Shown here: piece after piece, positions 36,084-46,013 of the stretch
How positions within the stretch are numbered: position 1 is the stretch's first letter
Layout of the letters: the number at the start of each line of letters is the position of its first letter
Assembly (NCBI GenBank): GCA_947450325.1
Contig: CANFUT010000019.1
Coordinates: 1 to 64,000, forward strand
DNA length: 64,000 nt
Direction: 5' to 3'
DNA from: Flavobacteriia bacterium
GTDB lineage: Bacteria > Bacteroidota > Bacteroidia > Flavobacteriales_D > Crocinitomicaceae
Notes under the pieces: model-generated
Databases searched by the model: none
The model's input: only the letters and a program-made list of their open reading frames with translations
What the model was told of the DNA's origin: nothing
Translations under genes and position numbers: made by a program

Positions 36084-36853
36084 AAGTAACGCTCATCCAG
36101 TGCAAACAGTTTTGGGAGGATAAAACTGCAAATTTGGCACATTTTGATTCCTTGCTTGAATCTGTAAGTAACACAGATTTGATATTGTTGCCGGAAATGT
36201 TTCATACAGGTTTTTCGATGAATCCATACTCTTTAGCTGAATCGATGGATAATTCCATGGCAATAAACTGGTTAGTTAAAACGGCTAAAGAAAAAAACAG
36301 CGCAATTTATACTTCGTTCATCGCCAAAGAGAACGACTGTTTCTACAATAGGGGAATTTTTATTTTTCCCGATGGAAATTTTGAAATTTACGACAAGCGA
36401 AAGTTGTTTAGTCTTGCTGGGGAGCACGAAGTTTTTACCGCTGGAACAAAAGAAACCATCGTTGAATACTTGGGTTGGAAAATTCAATTGCAAATTTGTT
36501 ATGACTTACGTTTTCCAGAAATAGCAAGAAATCGATGGGTGTCCAACGAAAATCCTGCTTATGACGTTTTGCTATATGTAGCCAATTGGCCAGAAAAAAG
36601 AGCGTTGCATTGGAAAACACTTTTAGCAGCAAGAGCAATTGAAAATCAATGTTTTGTTGTTGGATTAAACCGAATTGGGCAAGATGGAAAAGCACTAAAT
36701 TACATCGGAAACTCCACAGTTATAGATGCCCTTGGAAATCAGCTTGTAACTATTCAGGACGCTCAAGAGTCTATTGAAAACATCGAGTTAAATAAAGAAA
36801 AACTCAATGAGGTTAGAAATCAACTTTCTTTCATTAAAGATGTAAGTTGTTAA
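36071..36853 (+). CDS. Carbon-nitrogen hydrolase, omega-amidase-like (YafV/Nit2 type)
   Basis: 260 residues from the ATG at 36071, overlapping the aminotransferase stop by 13 bp. The nitrilase triad is visible: Glu-42 in LLPEMFHTGF, Lys in YDKRKLFSL, Cys in QICYDLRFPEIAR. Length and motifs fit YafV, which hydrolyses 2-oxoglutaramate and 2-oxosuccinamate to clear the product of glutamine transaminase. The tight coupling with the transaminase gene supports that function. Substrate is inferred from family and neighbour. Confidence 0.88.
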   Translation: MQDLKVTLIQCKQFWEDKTANLAHFDSLLESVSNTDLILLPEMFHTGFSMNPYSLAESMDNSMAINWLVKTAKEKNSAIYTSFIAKENDCFYNRGIFIFPDGNFEIYDKRKLFSLAGEHEVFTAGTKETIVEYLGWKIQLQICYDLRFPEIARNRWVSNENPAYDVLLYVANWPEKRALHWKTLLAARAIENQCFVVGLNRIGQDGKALNYIGNSTVIDALGNQLVTIQDAQESIENIELNKEKLNEVRNQLSFIKDVSC

Positions 36854-36891
36854 AAAACGTTCGAACATTTATTTATTAGTAAATAGTATGT

Positions 36892-36899
36892 TATATTTG
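36892..36899 (+). promoter_or_regulatory. Predicted -7 element for the T9SS gene at 36924
   Basis: TATATTTG matches TAnnTTTG exactly, 24 bp before the ATG. No clear TTG lies 17-23 nt upstream. Confidence 0.4.
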
Positions 36900-36923
36900 T
36901 TTCACTTAAATTAATTTAAAATT

Positions 36924-38789
36924 ATGAAAAACAAGTTTACACTTTTGTCATTTTTGACGATTGCTACTTCAATTTCTTTTGCGCAAACAGTTCCTGCGTT
37001 TAAAACAATGGAGAAAAAATGGAATAAAATTTCAATCAGCGACTCTAAATCAGTTATTTATGGTGCTGAAACACAAAAAGCTGGGGGTGATCCGGTTTGG
37101 TCTGATGATTTTAGTACAGCTTCTGTTTGGACTCTAGGTAGTGAGACTGGAAGTACTCAAGGTGCTTTCGTTATTGGTGCTTACCCTTCACAAATGACAT
37201 CTTACATTGGTGGTATGACAAATGGAACAGCTCCAATGGCATCTTTCAATGGTATTCAATACCTTTTAACTCCTCCCGTTGGAGTTCAAAATGTTTGGAT
37301 TGAATCTCCTGCAATTGATTTCAGTGCTGTTGCTTCTGGAATTATTACAGTTTCTTTCAACCAACGTTATAGAAGATTTAATCATGATGGAACATTTGTT
37401 GAAGTTTCAACTGACAATGGTACAACATGGACTTCTTTCCAAGTGAACACAACAGCTGTAGGAAATGGAAATGTTATTCAAAACACTGAAACTTTGGATA
37501 TCCCTGTTGGTGCTGGAGTGACTCAAGGAAGAATTCGTTTCCGTTGGGAAAGTTTAACTGCTGATGACAGCTACGGAAGTGGTTATGGATGGGCAATTGA
37601 CAATGTTGCTATCAAAGAAGGATACTTGAATAACGTTTCTTTATCTCAAACTTTTAGTGCGGTAGGTACACAATCTTTGAGCTATTCTAAAATCCCTACA
37701 ACACAAGCTGCTGCTGCTGGACAAGTTAGTTTTGGTGCTATTGGTAAAAATGTTGGTTCTGCTTCTCAAGATGTTGTTTTAACTGTAACAAACGGAACTT
37801 ATTCTCAAGCTAGTTCTCCTGTAACGATCAATTCTTTCTTAAAAGATACTTTGCAAGTTTTAACTGCTAATGGTTACGCTATTCCTACAACAGCTGGAGT
37901 TAGCAATTTTACATATACTTTAACTTCTAATAATACTTTAGATGTTACGGGTGATGACACAAAAAGTGTTCCTTTTGAAGTTACGAACAAAGTTTACGCT
38001 GCAGATTCTTACGATGGTACTGTTGCTTCTTTCGGTAGTTCTTTTCAAGGATGGCAAAGCGGTACTGGTGATCCAGAAATTGGTACTTACTTTGAAATTT
38101 TTGCAAATCAAACATTGCATGCAATACAAATTGGTATCGCTTCTGTTACTACAGCAAATCAAGCTACTTACCTTGGACGTGCACTTGTAGCTAAAATCTA
38201 TGAAGTTGATCCAGCTGGTGGAGATCCAATTATTGTTGATGCTACAAATGAGCACTACATGGCTACTGGTGAATTCGGTGGATTGTTGAAATTATATTTT
38301 GCTACTCCTGTTGATTTACAAGCTGGTAAAACATATTTAGTAACCGCAAGTACAACTTTAAATAGTGAAATTCCAATCGCTTTTGCTGGAAATGTTATCG
38401 CTGGTAATGTTGCTGGTAAAGACGGTGACACTTTCATCGGTTTAGCTCCAGACGCTATTTTAGGAAACGTTGTTCAATGTCCTGTTGTTCGTATGGACTT
38501 CACAGACTACACAGGAATCAACGAGTTGGAAAGCCAATTTAATGTAAATGCTTTTCCAAATCCATTCAACGCTTCAACTGAAGTTGCTTTCGAATTGAAA
38601 AACGAATCTCCAGTTTCAATCACTGTTTCTGATATCACAGGAAGAGAAGTGTTAAATCTTGGTTCTACAAATTATACTGCAGGAAAACATACTGTTACTA
38701 TCAATGGTGCTGATTTAAATGCTGGTGTTTACAATTACTCTATCAAAATTGGTAATTCTGTAATCACAAAAAGAATTGTTAAAAAATAA
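36924..38789 (+). CDS. T9SS-secreted protein with choice-of-anchor J-type domain
   Basis: 621 residues. The signal peptide (1-20) ends SFAQT. The first domain, about 55-235, has WSDDFSTASVWTLG ... WIESPAIDFSA ... GYGWAIDNVAIKEG, the choice-of-anchor J / MAM-like jelly roll common in flavobacterial surface proteins. A second beta domain (about 240-520) follows, with no family I recognise. Residues about 535-621 are a T9SS type A sorting domain (VNAFPNPFNAS ... TKRIVKK). Low-complexity Gly/Ser/Thr content fits an extracellular adhesin or matrix protein. Codon use favours common codons, suggesting abundant expression (impression only). Confidence 0.82.
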   Translation: MKNKFTLLSFLTIATSISFAQTVPAFKTMEKKWNKISISDSKSVIYGAETQKAGGDPVWSDDFSTASVWTLGSETGSTQGAFVIGAYPSQMTSYIGGMTNGTAPMASFNGIQYLLTPPVGVQNVWIESPAIDFSAVASGIITVSFNQRYRRFNHDGTFVEVSTDNGTTWTSFQVNTTAVGNGNVIQNTETLDIPVGAGVTQGRIRFRWESLTADDSYGSGYGWAIDNVAIKEGYLNNVSLSQTFSAVGTQSLSYSKIPTTQAAAAGQVSFGAIGKNVGSASQDVVLTVTNGTYSQASSPVTINSFLKDTLQVLTANGYAIPTTAGVSNFTYTLTSNNTLDVTGDDTKSVPFEVTNKVYAADSYDGTVASFGSSFQGWQSGTGDPEIGTYFEIFANQTLHAIQIGIASVTTANQATYLGRALVAKIYEVDPAGGDPIIVDATNEHYMATGEFGGLLKLYFATPVDLQAGKTYLVTASTTLNSEIPIAFAGNVIAGNVAGKDGDTFIGLAPDAILGNVVQCPVVRMDFTDYTGINELESQFNVNAFPNPFNASTEVAFELKNESPVSITVSDITGREVLNLGSTNYTAGKHTVTINGADLNAGVYNYSIKIGNSVITKRIVKK

Positions 38790-38806
38790 TCTTTAACGTT
38801 CAATGA

Positions 38807-38835
38807 AAGGTCGGCTGAAAAGTCGGCCTTTTTTT
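38807..38835 (+). terminator. Rho-independent terminator after the T9SS gene
   Basis: GGTCGGCT and AGTCGGCC pair fully, with two G-U pairs, around a GAAA tetraloop, followed by a run of T. Confidence 0.85.
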
Positions 38836-38852
38836 GTCCCTTTTAATTAGAT

Positions 38853-39518
38853 TTATTTGAAATAGTTAACATTTAAAACCTCTGGCGTTTTGTCTGGTTT
38901 AGCATAACTCAAACGACCCATTTTTTGCGTTTTATGATAACTATCTAATCCTAAACTCGTCAAAGTTCCCGCTTTTTCTAAATCCAAAGCGCCATCTTCA
39001 AAAAGACAATCAGAAGGAAAGTAAACAGCTTGAATTTCTCCTATAATTAAAACAGTATTATTGATGCTCAAAAGAACTTGCTCTTTAAATTCAACAGCGA
39101 TCTGAACAATACTTTCTGCCACAAACGGAGCGAAAAAATCGTTTTTATAATCAATTGTTAATCCTGTAGCATCGAATTCTGAAACTTCTTTTGGATAACG
39201 CGCGGATGTTTGATGGGCTTGTCTATAAAAATTTTCGGTTACATGATTAATCGTATAAAAACCAGTTTCTACAATGTTTTCTAATGTTTGTCGCTCAACA
39301 ACTCCTGGTCTTGAAATAAAACCAACCAAAGGTGGATTTGCACCAATATGGATCAAAGAATTAAATACTGCTAAATTGGTTTGTTTGTTTTTGTCTTGCG
39401 TTCCAATTAAAGCCAAACTTTTAAATCCTGAAAGAGAATTGATAAATGCCGTTCTAAATCTTTTATCCAAGTTTTCAATGTCTTCACAATCAAAAAACCC
39501 ACTATTGTTTTCGCTCAT
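38853..39518 (-). CDS. Flavin reductase-like (FMN-binding split barrel) protein
   Basis: 221 residues of the flavin-reductase-like domain found in flavoredoxin and DIM6/NTAB proteins. The N-terminal KSLALIGTQDKNKQTNLAVFNS and the ANPPLVGFISRPG strands form the FMN site. It should bind FMN and reduce it or use it in redox chemistry; the partner is unknown. There is no signal peptide, so it is cytoplasmic. It is monocistronic and convergent with the T9SS gene downstream of a strong terminator. Confidence 0.8.
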   Translation of the reverse strand: MSENNSGFFDCEDIENLDKRFRTAFINSLSGFKSLALIGTQDKNKQTNLAVFNSLIHIGANPPLVGFISRPGVVERQTLENIVETGFYTINHVTENFYRQAHQTSARYPKEVSEFDATGLTIDYKNDFFAPFVAESIVQIAVEFKEQVLLSINNTVLIIGEIQAVYFPSDCLFEDGALDLEKAGTLTSLGLDSYHKTQKMGRLSYAKPDKTPEVLNVNYFK

Positions 39519-39589
39519 CTTAAAGTAGTTGAATTATAATCTAATGGATGAAAAACAACAGGCTTTCCACCGCTCATTTACTATCTAAA

Positions 39590-41026
39590 CTAATAATTCC
39601 TTTTATCTGAGCCCAACTTTCTTTGAAATCCAACGCTGAGATAAAATTGATTGTGAACAGTTCCTTCAGAATTAACAATTCTTAGTCTTGGTTCAACAAA
39701 CAATTGTAGGTTTTGGTTCAAAATAGTTTTTGAAACCTGTGTTCCGATTTGTAAAACATGCGTAGTGATTCCTCTTCCAATTGTGAAATGATATTCCTCT
39801 GGTCTGTAATTGTAAGACTGATAAATGTCCCCTCCAAGTGAGGCTCCTGCTCCTTTAAGCGAATCCAATCCTTTTAAATAAGCTTGTGCCCAAAGTTGCA
39901 CTTTCCAATCTTTGCGTTGAAATGCTACTTCTTGGTAAAATTCCACAAAATTTGATCCCAATGGATGCGCTACCGTCAATCCTGAATTTCCATAAACGGC
40001 GTTTCGATTCACTTGAGAATAAGTAAACGGCCGTACGATATTTAACTCCGAACGTACAAAAAAATGATTTTCACCTTTGTCAATCCAGGTTTTAAATCCC
40101 AATTGAACACCAAATTTATTTGCCCACCATCGGTTTCTTGCACGCATTTCTTTCAAGAAAAAATCATCAACTATAACTTGACCATACAACATGCTTTTCT
40201 TGATTTGATATGAAAAATCTAATCCAAGCAACACGTTGTCTGAAGATCCTAAATTATACTCTTGTGGTCTAAAAAAAACCAATGGATTCAAATATTCTAA
40301 CTCCAAACCACGGTTGTAAAGCGTGTCTTTCATATCATAAACAACAGTTTCAAAAAATCCGAAAGACCACTTTTTATTTGCTTTGAAACTCAAATAATGA
40401 CTTGTATTTCCCTTCGGTGCATATCTTTTGTAAATTCCTTCACGCCAAAATTGTTGAATAAAATGATATTCAAATTTCCATAATTTAACTTTCAACTGCG
40501 CAAAAGGATTCGGAACGCCTTGGTTTCCTAAAAACAAAGATCTATCTCCCTCTCCAATAAATAAATGGTCTATTCCTGTTTGAAATTGCAAATACTTGTT
40601 TGGTGTGTATGCAAACCTTCCTCTGATGTCGTGGTAAATGCTTTGGTCTTTCTTCAAAGGATTAGCGAAAAAAGCTTTGGGTTGTAAAACAGATTCATAG
40701 ATTGTCGTTGCTTGATTTGAATAACCAACACGATAATTAGAAATAAAACTCATTTTAGATTTCCAATTGGCTTGCAAAACTACATTGACACCTGTTTTTA
40801 ACCTAAAAGCATCTTGCTGATATGCAAAAAGAACATCAGGAGCCACTGAAACGTTTATAGACGATGTTGAATCTTTTGCCAACGAATCAATCTGATAAAA
40901 AGATTTGACTTTTACGGCCGAATGGATTGTTGGCGTATTAGCTGTCCAAAATCTTTCTACATCAACCTCTTGCGCTTGGGAAAAACGAACAACAAAAATC
41001 AATATTAAAAACAAAATCTCTCTCAT
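39590..41026 (-). CDS. RemB-like outer-membrane beta-barrel protein (paralogue 1)
   Basis: 478 residues from the ATG at 41026, whose A is shared with the upstream TGA (TGATG). The signal peptide ends FSQAQ. Mature sequence alternates aromatic/polar strands consistent with an outer-membrane barrel. The motif FLFIGEGDRSLFLGNQG matches, strand for strand, the HFIGSGYRSILLSDN of the upstream neighbour and the FIGDGYRSLLLSD segment I associate with gliding protein RemB. The two genes are tandem paralogues and translationally coupled. Role in surface motility or capsule/glycan assembly (Wzi-like) is inferred. Confidence 0.65.
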   Translation of the reverse strand: MREILFLILIFVVRFSQAQEVDVERFWTANTPTIHSAVKVKSFYQIDSLAKDSTSSINVSVAPDVLFAYQQDAFRLKTGVNVVLQANWKSKMSFISNYRVGYSNQATTIYESVLQPKAFFANPLKKDQSIYHDIRGRFAYTPNKYLQFQTGIDHLFIGEGDRSLFLGNQGVPNPFAQLKVKLWKFEYHFIQQFWREGIYKRYAPKGNTSHYLSFKANKKWSFGFFETVVYDMKDTLYNRGLELEYLNPLVFFRPQEYNLGSSDNVLLGLDFSYQIKKSMLYGQVIVDDFFLKEMRARNRWWANKFGVQLGFKTWIDKGENHFFVRSELNIVRPFTYSQVNRNAVYGNSGLTVAHPLGSNFVEFYQEVAFQRKDWKVQLWAQAYLKGLDSLKGAGASLGGDIYQSYNYRPEEYHFTIGRGITTHVLQIGTQVSKTILNQNLQLFVEPRLRIVNSEGTVHNQFYLSVGFQRKLGSDKRNY

Positions 41027-42603
41027 CAAAAATCTAAATATTGATTAAACAATCCTGTTCTCAATCCTACAAAAAACATTTGCTGGTCGATTTTTTTATC
41101 TGCAAGTTCAGAATATCTTCCCTTCCATCCAATGATAAACATTCCGTTATATCTTCGGTTAAAACGATATCCTAACTCAAATTCTTGCACCAAAGTATTC
41201 GTTGTTTGTGTTCCTACATTATTGTTTACACTGAATATTGAATTCGATAAAACAGGAATAGAGTCATTGCTCAATTTTGAAACATAGTTGATTGTTTTGG
41301 AATTGATAAACAATCTTTTGTATTCATAATTTAACCTCACAACTATTTCCTTGAAGTTGTTTCCCTTCGGATGAGCTGTTGGTAAATTGTAATTGCTATA
41401 ACTCAATTTCGGATTATTCGCCGCATAAAAATTCTCTGGAACTAGATTCGTTTCCAATTGTGCATTCAAATTTTTCACCTTTAAAATCTTGAAAAAGTGA
41501 ACTCCAAATTGACCAGCAAACAAATATTTTTTATTGTATTTATCAACAGCTAATTGACCATACAAACGAACGTTTTTAAGTGCAAAATCTACGTTTAATC
41601 CAGAAATTCCATTGAATTTTGCGGAATTACCAAACAATACGTCGTTTTGAAACAATGGAATTGGTGTCAGCATTTGCCATTCAAATCCATGTTTGATAAT
41701 GGAATCTCCGCGCAATTGATTTCCCGACGTAAACAAGCTAATCGAGATGTTTTCTTTTGGTTTATATGTTAAATATGTAGCTGCAAAAAACTTGGATTCA
41801 TAGCTCGCTTCAACGGCTTTAGTCAATGGTTTTCTATATAAGTTTTGATTCCTTCTCAATAAAACCTGATAGGTCCATTTTGGATTAATCTTCCAATTTA
41901 CTCTCAAAGATGGGGTTCCATAAGTATTGTCTGACAATAAAATCGAACGATAACCAGAACCAATAAAATGCTGGTTATTTCCAAAATCAAATCTTAAATT
42001 TTTATTCATTTGATAAGAAACACTTCCTACTGAATAAGCATAATCATAAGCACCTACTTTGAACGGTTTTGTTCTTGCTCCTCCAGGAATCACTGCGTTT
42101 TCAACATAATAGGAATTGCCAGAAATCCTAATTTCTCCTCGTGAATTGAAATAATCAGATTCGTATTGCATGAACTTCGATTGATTTTCCGCAAAGATGA
42201 AGTTGAAACCTATTTTATTCAATAATTCTCCTTCCACAAAAACACCTCTTGTGTTTCTGTAAATAGTGCTTTTAGAAGAGTCTGTAACTTCTTTTCCAAA
42301 ACTAAAATCTATCAAAGGACTGATGCTGATGTTTCCTTCTGGTTTAGTGACTGAAATGAAATGCTTTTTGAAAAGCCAAATTCCAATATCAGTATATTGA
42401 ACCGAAGAGTCTCTAATTAAGTGATTTAAATTCAATTGATTTTCATTCGCGGGGAAAAAAGTTTCAATCGATTTTTTACCTGAAACTTCTACAAATTTAT
42501 CTTTGAAAAAACTATTCAATGGTAAACTGTTTTGTTGTGCAAACAAATAATTTGACGACAAAAAAACGAGTATTACAACTGATTTCTTCAAGTTTTGAAC
42601 CAT
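41026..42603 (-). CDS. RemB-like outer-membrane beta-barrel protein (paralogue 2)
   Basis: 525 residues from the ATG at 42603; an upstream in-frame start at 42645 would precede the signal peptide with 14 charged residues. The signal peptide ends YLFAQQ. The HFIGSGYRSILLSDN motif (about residues 210-225) and a series of amphipathic strands point to the RemB/Wzi-like barrel family. It is the first gene of the pair; paralogue 1 starts on its stop codon. Conserved blocks such as FNDVLFG, GQLAVD and the TAHPKGNNF segment recur in the partner, so they probably arose by duplication and may form a hetero-assembly at the surface. Confidence 0.65.
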   Translation of the reverse strand: MVQNLKKSVVILVFLSSNYLFAQQNSLPLNSFFKDKFVEVSGKKSIETFFPANENQLNLNHLIRDSSVQYTDIGIWLFKKHFISVTKPEGNISISPLIDFSFGKEVTDSSKSTIYRNTRGVFVEGELLNKIGFNFIFAENQSKFMQYESDYFNSRGEIRISGNSYYVENAVIPGGARTKPFKVGAYDYAYSVGSVSYQMNKNLRFDFGNNQHFIGSGYRSILLSDNTYGTPSLRVNWKINPKWTYQVLLRRNQNLYRKPLTKAVEASYESKFFAATYLTYKPKENISISLFTSGNQLRGDSIIKHGFEWQMLTPIPLFQNDVLFGNSAKFNGISGLNVDFALKNVRLYGQLAVDKYNKKYLFAGQFGVHFFKILKVKNLNAQLETNLVPENFYAANNPKLSYSNYNLPTAHPKGNNFKEIVVRLNYEYKRLFINSKTINYVSKLSNDSIPVLSNSIFSVNNNVGTQTTNTLVQEFELGYRFNRRYNGMFIIGWKGRYSELADKKIDQQMFFVGLRTGLFNQYLDF

Positions 42604-42818
42604 AAACTTTTCTTTTCCTCGACAAAAATGATTAAGATTTTGCAATAATGAGGCTTTTCAATCAATTTTCTTTCAATATAAAACAGAATTCATGTGCATA
42701 TTTTTGTTGATTTCTGTCCTTTATATCTTAGTTCCAACGTTTATTTGTTAATAATATAACAAGCTCAAAAAATCAACAACTTCAAAAAATACTATCTTCG
42801 CCAAATATCAAAGAAAGA

Positions 42819-43253
42819 ATGAAAGTAAATATCATCAATAAATCCAACAATGAACTTCCTGAATATGAAACCATCGCTTCGGCTGGTTTGGATTTGAGGG
42901 CTTTTTTGTCTGAGAAAATGGTGTTGTTGCCGTTGGAGAGAAAACTAGTGAAAACCGGTTTATTTATGGAAATTCCGGTTGGATACGAAGCACAAGTGCG
43001 CCCTAGAAGTGGTTTGGCTTTGAAAAACGGAATCACTGTGCTCAATTCTCCTGGCACAATTGACGCTGATTATCGTGGTGAAATTGGGGTTATTTTAATT
43101 AATCTTTCTCAAGATCCTTTTGAAATCCAATCCGGTGATCGCATCGCTCAATTGGTCTTTGCTCAAGTTGAACAAGCCGAATGGCAATTAACGGATTCGT
43201 TGAGTGAAACAAATCGCGGAGAAGGTGGATTTGGAAGTACCGGAAAAAAATAA
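42819..43253 (+). CDS. dut: Deoxyuridine 5'-triphosphate nucleotidohydrolase
   Basis: 144 residues, standard trimeric dUTPase. It converts dUTP to dUMP, keeping uracil out of DNA and feeding dTMP synthesis. All five motifs are present: [40 protein letters not shown] and the C-terminal [10 protein letters not shown]. It heads a run of four envelope-related genes, 39 bp before the NDP-sugar transferase. Confidence 0.95.
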   Translation: MKVNIINKSNNELPEYETIASAGLDLRAFLSEKMVLLPLERKLVKTGLFMEIPVGYEAQVRPRSGLALKNGITVLNSPGTIDADYRGEIGVILINLSQDPFEIQSGDRIAQLVFAQVEQAEWQLTDSLSETNRGEGGFGSTGKK

Positions 43254-43292
43254 AATATTCATATTGCAAATCTTGCATTTAAAACTACTAAG

Positions 43293-44300
43293 ATGAAAGT
43301 AATCGTACCCATGGCTGGACGTGGTAGCCGTTTAAGACCACACACATTAACCGTTCCTAAACCATTGGTTCCTGTTGGTGGAAAACCAATTGTTCACCGT
43401 TTGGTGGAAGATATTGCGGCTGTTTGTAGTGAACCAATCGAAGAAATCGGTTTCGTTATCGGAGATTTTGGAAAAGAAATTGAAGATGAATTAATCAAAG
43501 TGGCAGAAAAATTAGGCGCCAAAGGTTCTATTTTCTACCAAGATAAACCACTTGGAACAGCGCACGCGGTTTTGTGTGCTAAAGAATTATTAGATGGGCC
43601 TGTTGTTGTTGCTTTCGCTGACACCTTGTTTAAGGCGGACTTCAAAATTGATCCAAATGCGGATGGAATTTTGTGGGTAAAACAAATTGAAGACCCTTCT
43701 GCTTTTGGTGTGGTGAAATTAAATGAAAATGATGAAATAATTGATTTCGTTGAAAAACCACAAACATACGTTTCAGATTTAGCAATGATTGGAATTTATT
43801 ATTTCAAACACGGGGAAGATTTGAAAACAGAATTAGATTACCTCATCGATAATGACGTTATCAAAAGTGGAGAATATCAATTGCCGGATGCGTTGCGTCG
43901 ATTGACTGAAGCTGGAAAAAAATTCAAACCGGGTAAAGTAAATGAATGGTTGGATTGCGGAAACAAAGAAGTAACTGTTTTCACCAATCAACGTGTGTTG
44001 GAATTTGACTACGAGAAAAAAACACCAATGATTGACCCAACATCAAAATTGATTAATTCAATTATAATTCCTCCTTGCTATATCGGCGAAAAGGTAATTT
44101 TGGAAAATTCTATCGTTGGTCCACATGTTTCGCTTGGTAAAGGTTCTGTTGTAACAAATTCTATCATAAAAAACAGTATTTTGCAGAATTATTCGACCAT
44201 TTCTGATGGCAATATTAAAAACTCAATGATAGGAAACCATGCAAAATATCACGGTTTGGCCCGAGATTTGAGTTTAAGCGATTATTCAATTATTGATTAA
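43293..44300 (+). CDS. Sugar-1-phosphate nucleotidylyltransferase
   Basis: 335 residues. The N-terminal transferase domain has the signature MAGRGSRLRPHTLTVPKPLVPVGGKP and the DTLFKAD catalytic region. The C-terminal part (about 245-335) is a short left-handed beta-helix-like tail (SIVGPHVSLGKGSVV, SIIKNSILQNYSTIS). It makes an NDP-sugar from NTP and sugar-1-phosphate for surface glycans. The specific sugar (glucose/dTTP, mannose/GTP or glucose/UTP) is not decidable by eye. The TPR lipoprotein gene begins at the base after its stop codon. Confidence 0.88.
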   Translation: MKVIVPMAGRGSRLRPHTLTVPKPLVPVGGKPIVHRLVEDIAAVCSEPIEEIGFVIGDFGKEIEDELIKVAEKLGAKGSIFYQDKPLGTAHAVLCAKELLDGPVVVAFADTLFKADFKIDPNADGILWVKQIEDPSAFGVVKLNENDEIIDFVEKPQTYVSDLAMIGIYYFKHGEDLKTELDYLIDNDVIKSGEYQLPDALRRLTEAGKKFKPGKVNEWLDCGNKEVTVFTNQRVLEFDYEKKTPMIDPTSKLINSIIIPPCYIGEKVILENSIVGPHVSLGKGSVVTNSIIKNSILQNYSTISDGNIKNSMIGNHAKYHGLARDLSLSDYSIID

Positions 44301-46013
44301 ATGACAAATAAACTTTTCTCAATTATCATCGTTTTAACGATTTCTGCGGCTTGTAGTTCGTTAAAAAAACCTAAAGAATCCAAAGGCTTTTCTAAGGCTG
44401 ATTACCCATATATTGAGAAATTTCACGAAGGTGTTCGTTTAAAACAACGCGGTCAATTTAAAGAAGCGATTGAAGCTTTTGAATATTGTCAAAATATCAA
44501 CCCAAACGATGATGCTGTGCAATATGCATTGTCGCAATTGTATTTGCAAACACAACAAATGTCTAAATCGATGGTCGCCATTCAAAACGCAGCCAATTTA
44601 GATCCTAAAAATCAGTGGTATTTGGAGGAAATTGCCTACATGAATTTCCAAAACAAAAATTACGCAGCAGCTGCAAAACAATTTCAAAAATTAACTGAAA
44701 AAGAGCCTAAAAATGTCAATTGGTTGTTTTCTTATGCCGAATCTTTGATGCGATCCAACGACGCTTCTGGTGCCATCAAAGTACTAGATAAATTAGAAGA
44801 CCAAGTGGGCGTAAATTCGGAATTAACCATTGAAAAATTCAGACTCTACCGACAAATCAAGCAAGATGAAAAAGGCATCGCTGAAATCAATAAAGCGCTG
44901 AAAGAAAATCCTAAAGACGTTCAATTGTTGGCCAATTTAGTTGATTATTATTTCGAAAAAAATCAATCTCAAAAAGCCTTTGATTATTTGATTTTACTTG
45001 CCGAAAGCGATCCAACAAACGGAAACGCTCAATTGGCTTTGGCTCAATATTATGACCAAAAAGGCGATCGCGCTTCATCTTACATTGCTCTGAAAAAAGC
45101 CTTTGTTTGCGACGATATAAAAATCGACCAAAAGATGAAAATTTTGTTGTCGATGTATGATTCTCAACCCAAACTTGATCCTGAAATGTTTGAGTTGATT
45201 GCTGTATTGTCAAATAAATACCCAGAAGAAGCGAAAGTTTACGCCATGGCTGGAGATTTTTATTTGAAAAACGAAAACGATTCAAAAGCGTTAGAAAACT
45301 TTCAAAAAGCATTGGAATTTGACGAATCTCGCTACGCCATTTGGGACCAAGTGTTGATCATGGAATATCAGATACAAGACTTCAAAAGGTTGTATAAAGA
45401 CAGCAAACGTTGTTTGGAGCTTTTTCCTACGTTGGTGAATGTTTATTTACTTCATGGTATTAGTTGTACGCAAACCAAACAGTTTCAAGAATCAATTGAA
45501 ACATTAGACCTAGGAATAGATTTAATTATCAATGATTTACCAATGAAGGCCGAGTTTTTAGCGCAAAAAGGGGAAGCTTATTTCAATCTAAAAAATTACA
45601 AAGAAGGAAAAATCAATTACGAAGAATCTTTGCAAATAAAGCCGGATCAAATCCTCACTTTGAACAATTACGCTTATCACTTGGCATTGGCAAAGATGGA
45701 TTTGAATAATGCGGAAACAATGATTCAAAAAGTACTAGTAAAATACCCAACTGAATCAAGATATTTAGACACTTATGGTTGGATTTTGTTCCAAAAAGGC
45801 CAGTTTAATGATGCAAAAACAAAATTTACAGAAGCCTTGAACATCAATCCAAATGACAAATTAATTTACGAACATTTAGGCGATGTTTCTTTCAAATTAA
45901 ACAAAGTTACCGAAGCTGTGGAATTTTGGAAAAAAGCGAAAGAATTAGGCGCTACCAATAAAAACTTAGATCAAAAAATTGAAAAGAAAACTTATTATGA
46001 GCCAGAATATTAA
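44301..46013 (+). CDS. TPR-repeat outer-membrane lipoprotein
   Basis: 570 residues with a lipobox (TISAAC, Cys-18). The rest is about 12-13 tetratricopeptide repeats in two blocks (about 45-260 and 270-560). As a lipoprotein it should be tethered to the outer membrane and act as a scaffold. It directly follows the NDP-sugar transferase, and the DUF4292 lipoprotein gene starts inside its 3' end. This four-gene cluster is seen across Bacteroidota and probably builds an envelope structure. No enzymatic motif. Confidence 0.88.
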   Translation: MTNKLFSIIIVLTISAACSSLKKPKESKGFSKADYPYIEKFHEGVRLKQRGQFKEAIEAFEYCQNINPNDDAVQYALSQLYLQTQQMSKSMVAIQNAANLDPKNQWYLEEIAYMNFQNKNYAAAAKQFQKLTEKEPKNVNWLFSYAESLMRSNDASGAIKVLDKLEDQVGVNSELTIEKFRLYRQIKQDEKGIAEINKALKENPKDVQLLANLVDYYFEKNQSQKAFDYLILLAESDPTNGNAQLALAQYYDQKGDRASSYIALKKAFVCDDIKIDQKMKILLSMYDSQPKLDPEMFELIAVLSNKYPEEAKVYAMAGDFYLKNENDSKALENFQKALEFDESRYAIWDQVLIMEYQIQDFKRLYKDSKRCLELFPTLVNVYLLHGISCTQTKQFQESIETLDLGIDLIINDLPMKAEFLAQKGEAYFNLKNYKEGKINYEESLQIKPDQILTLNNYAYHLALAKMDLNNAETMIQKVLVKYPTESRYLDTYGWILFQKGQFNDAKTKFTEALNINPNDKLIYEHLGDVSFKLNKVTEAVEFWKKAKELGATNKNLDQKIEKKTYYEPEY

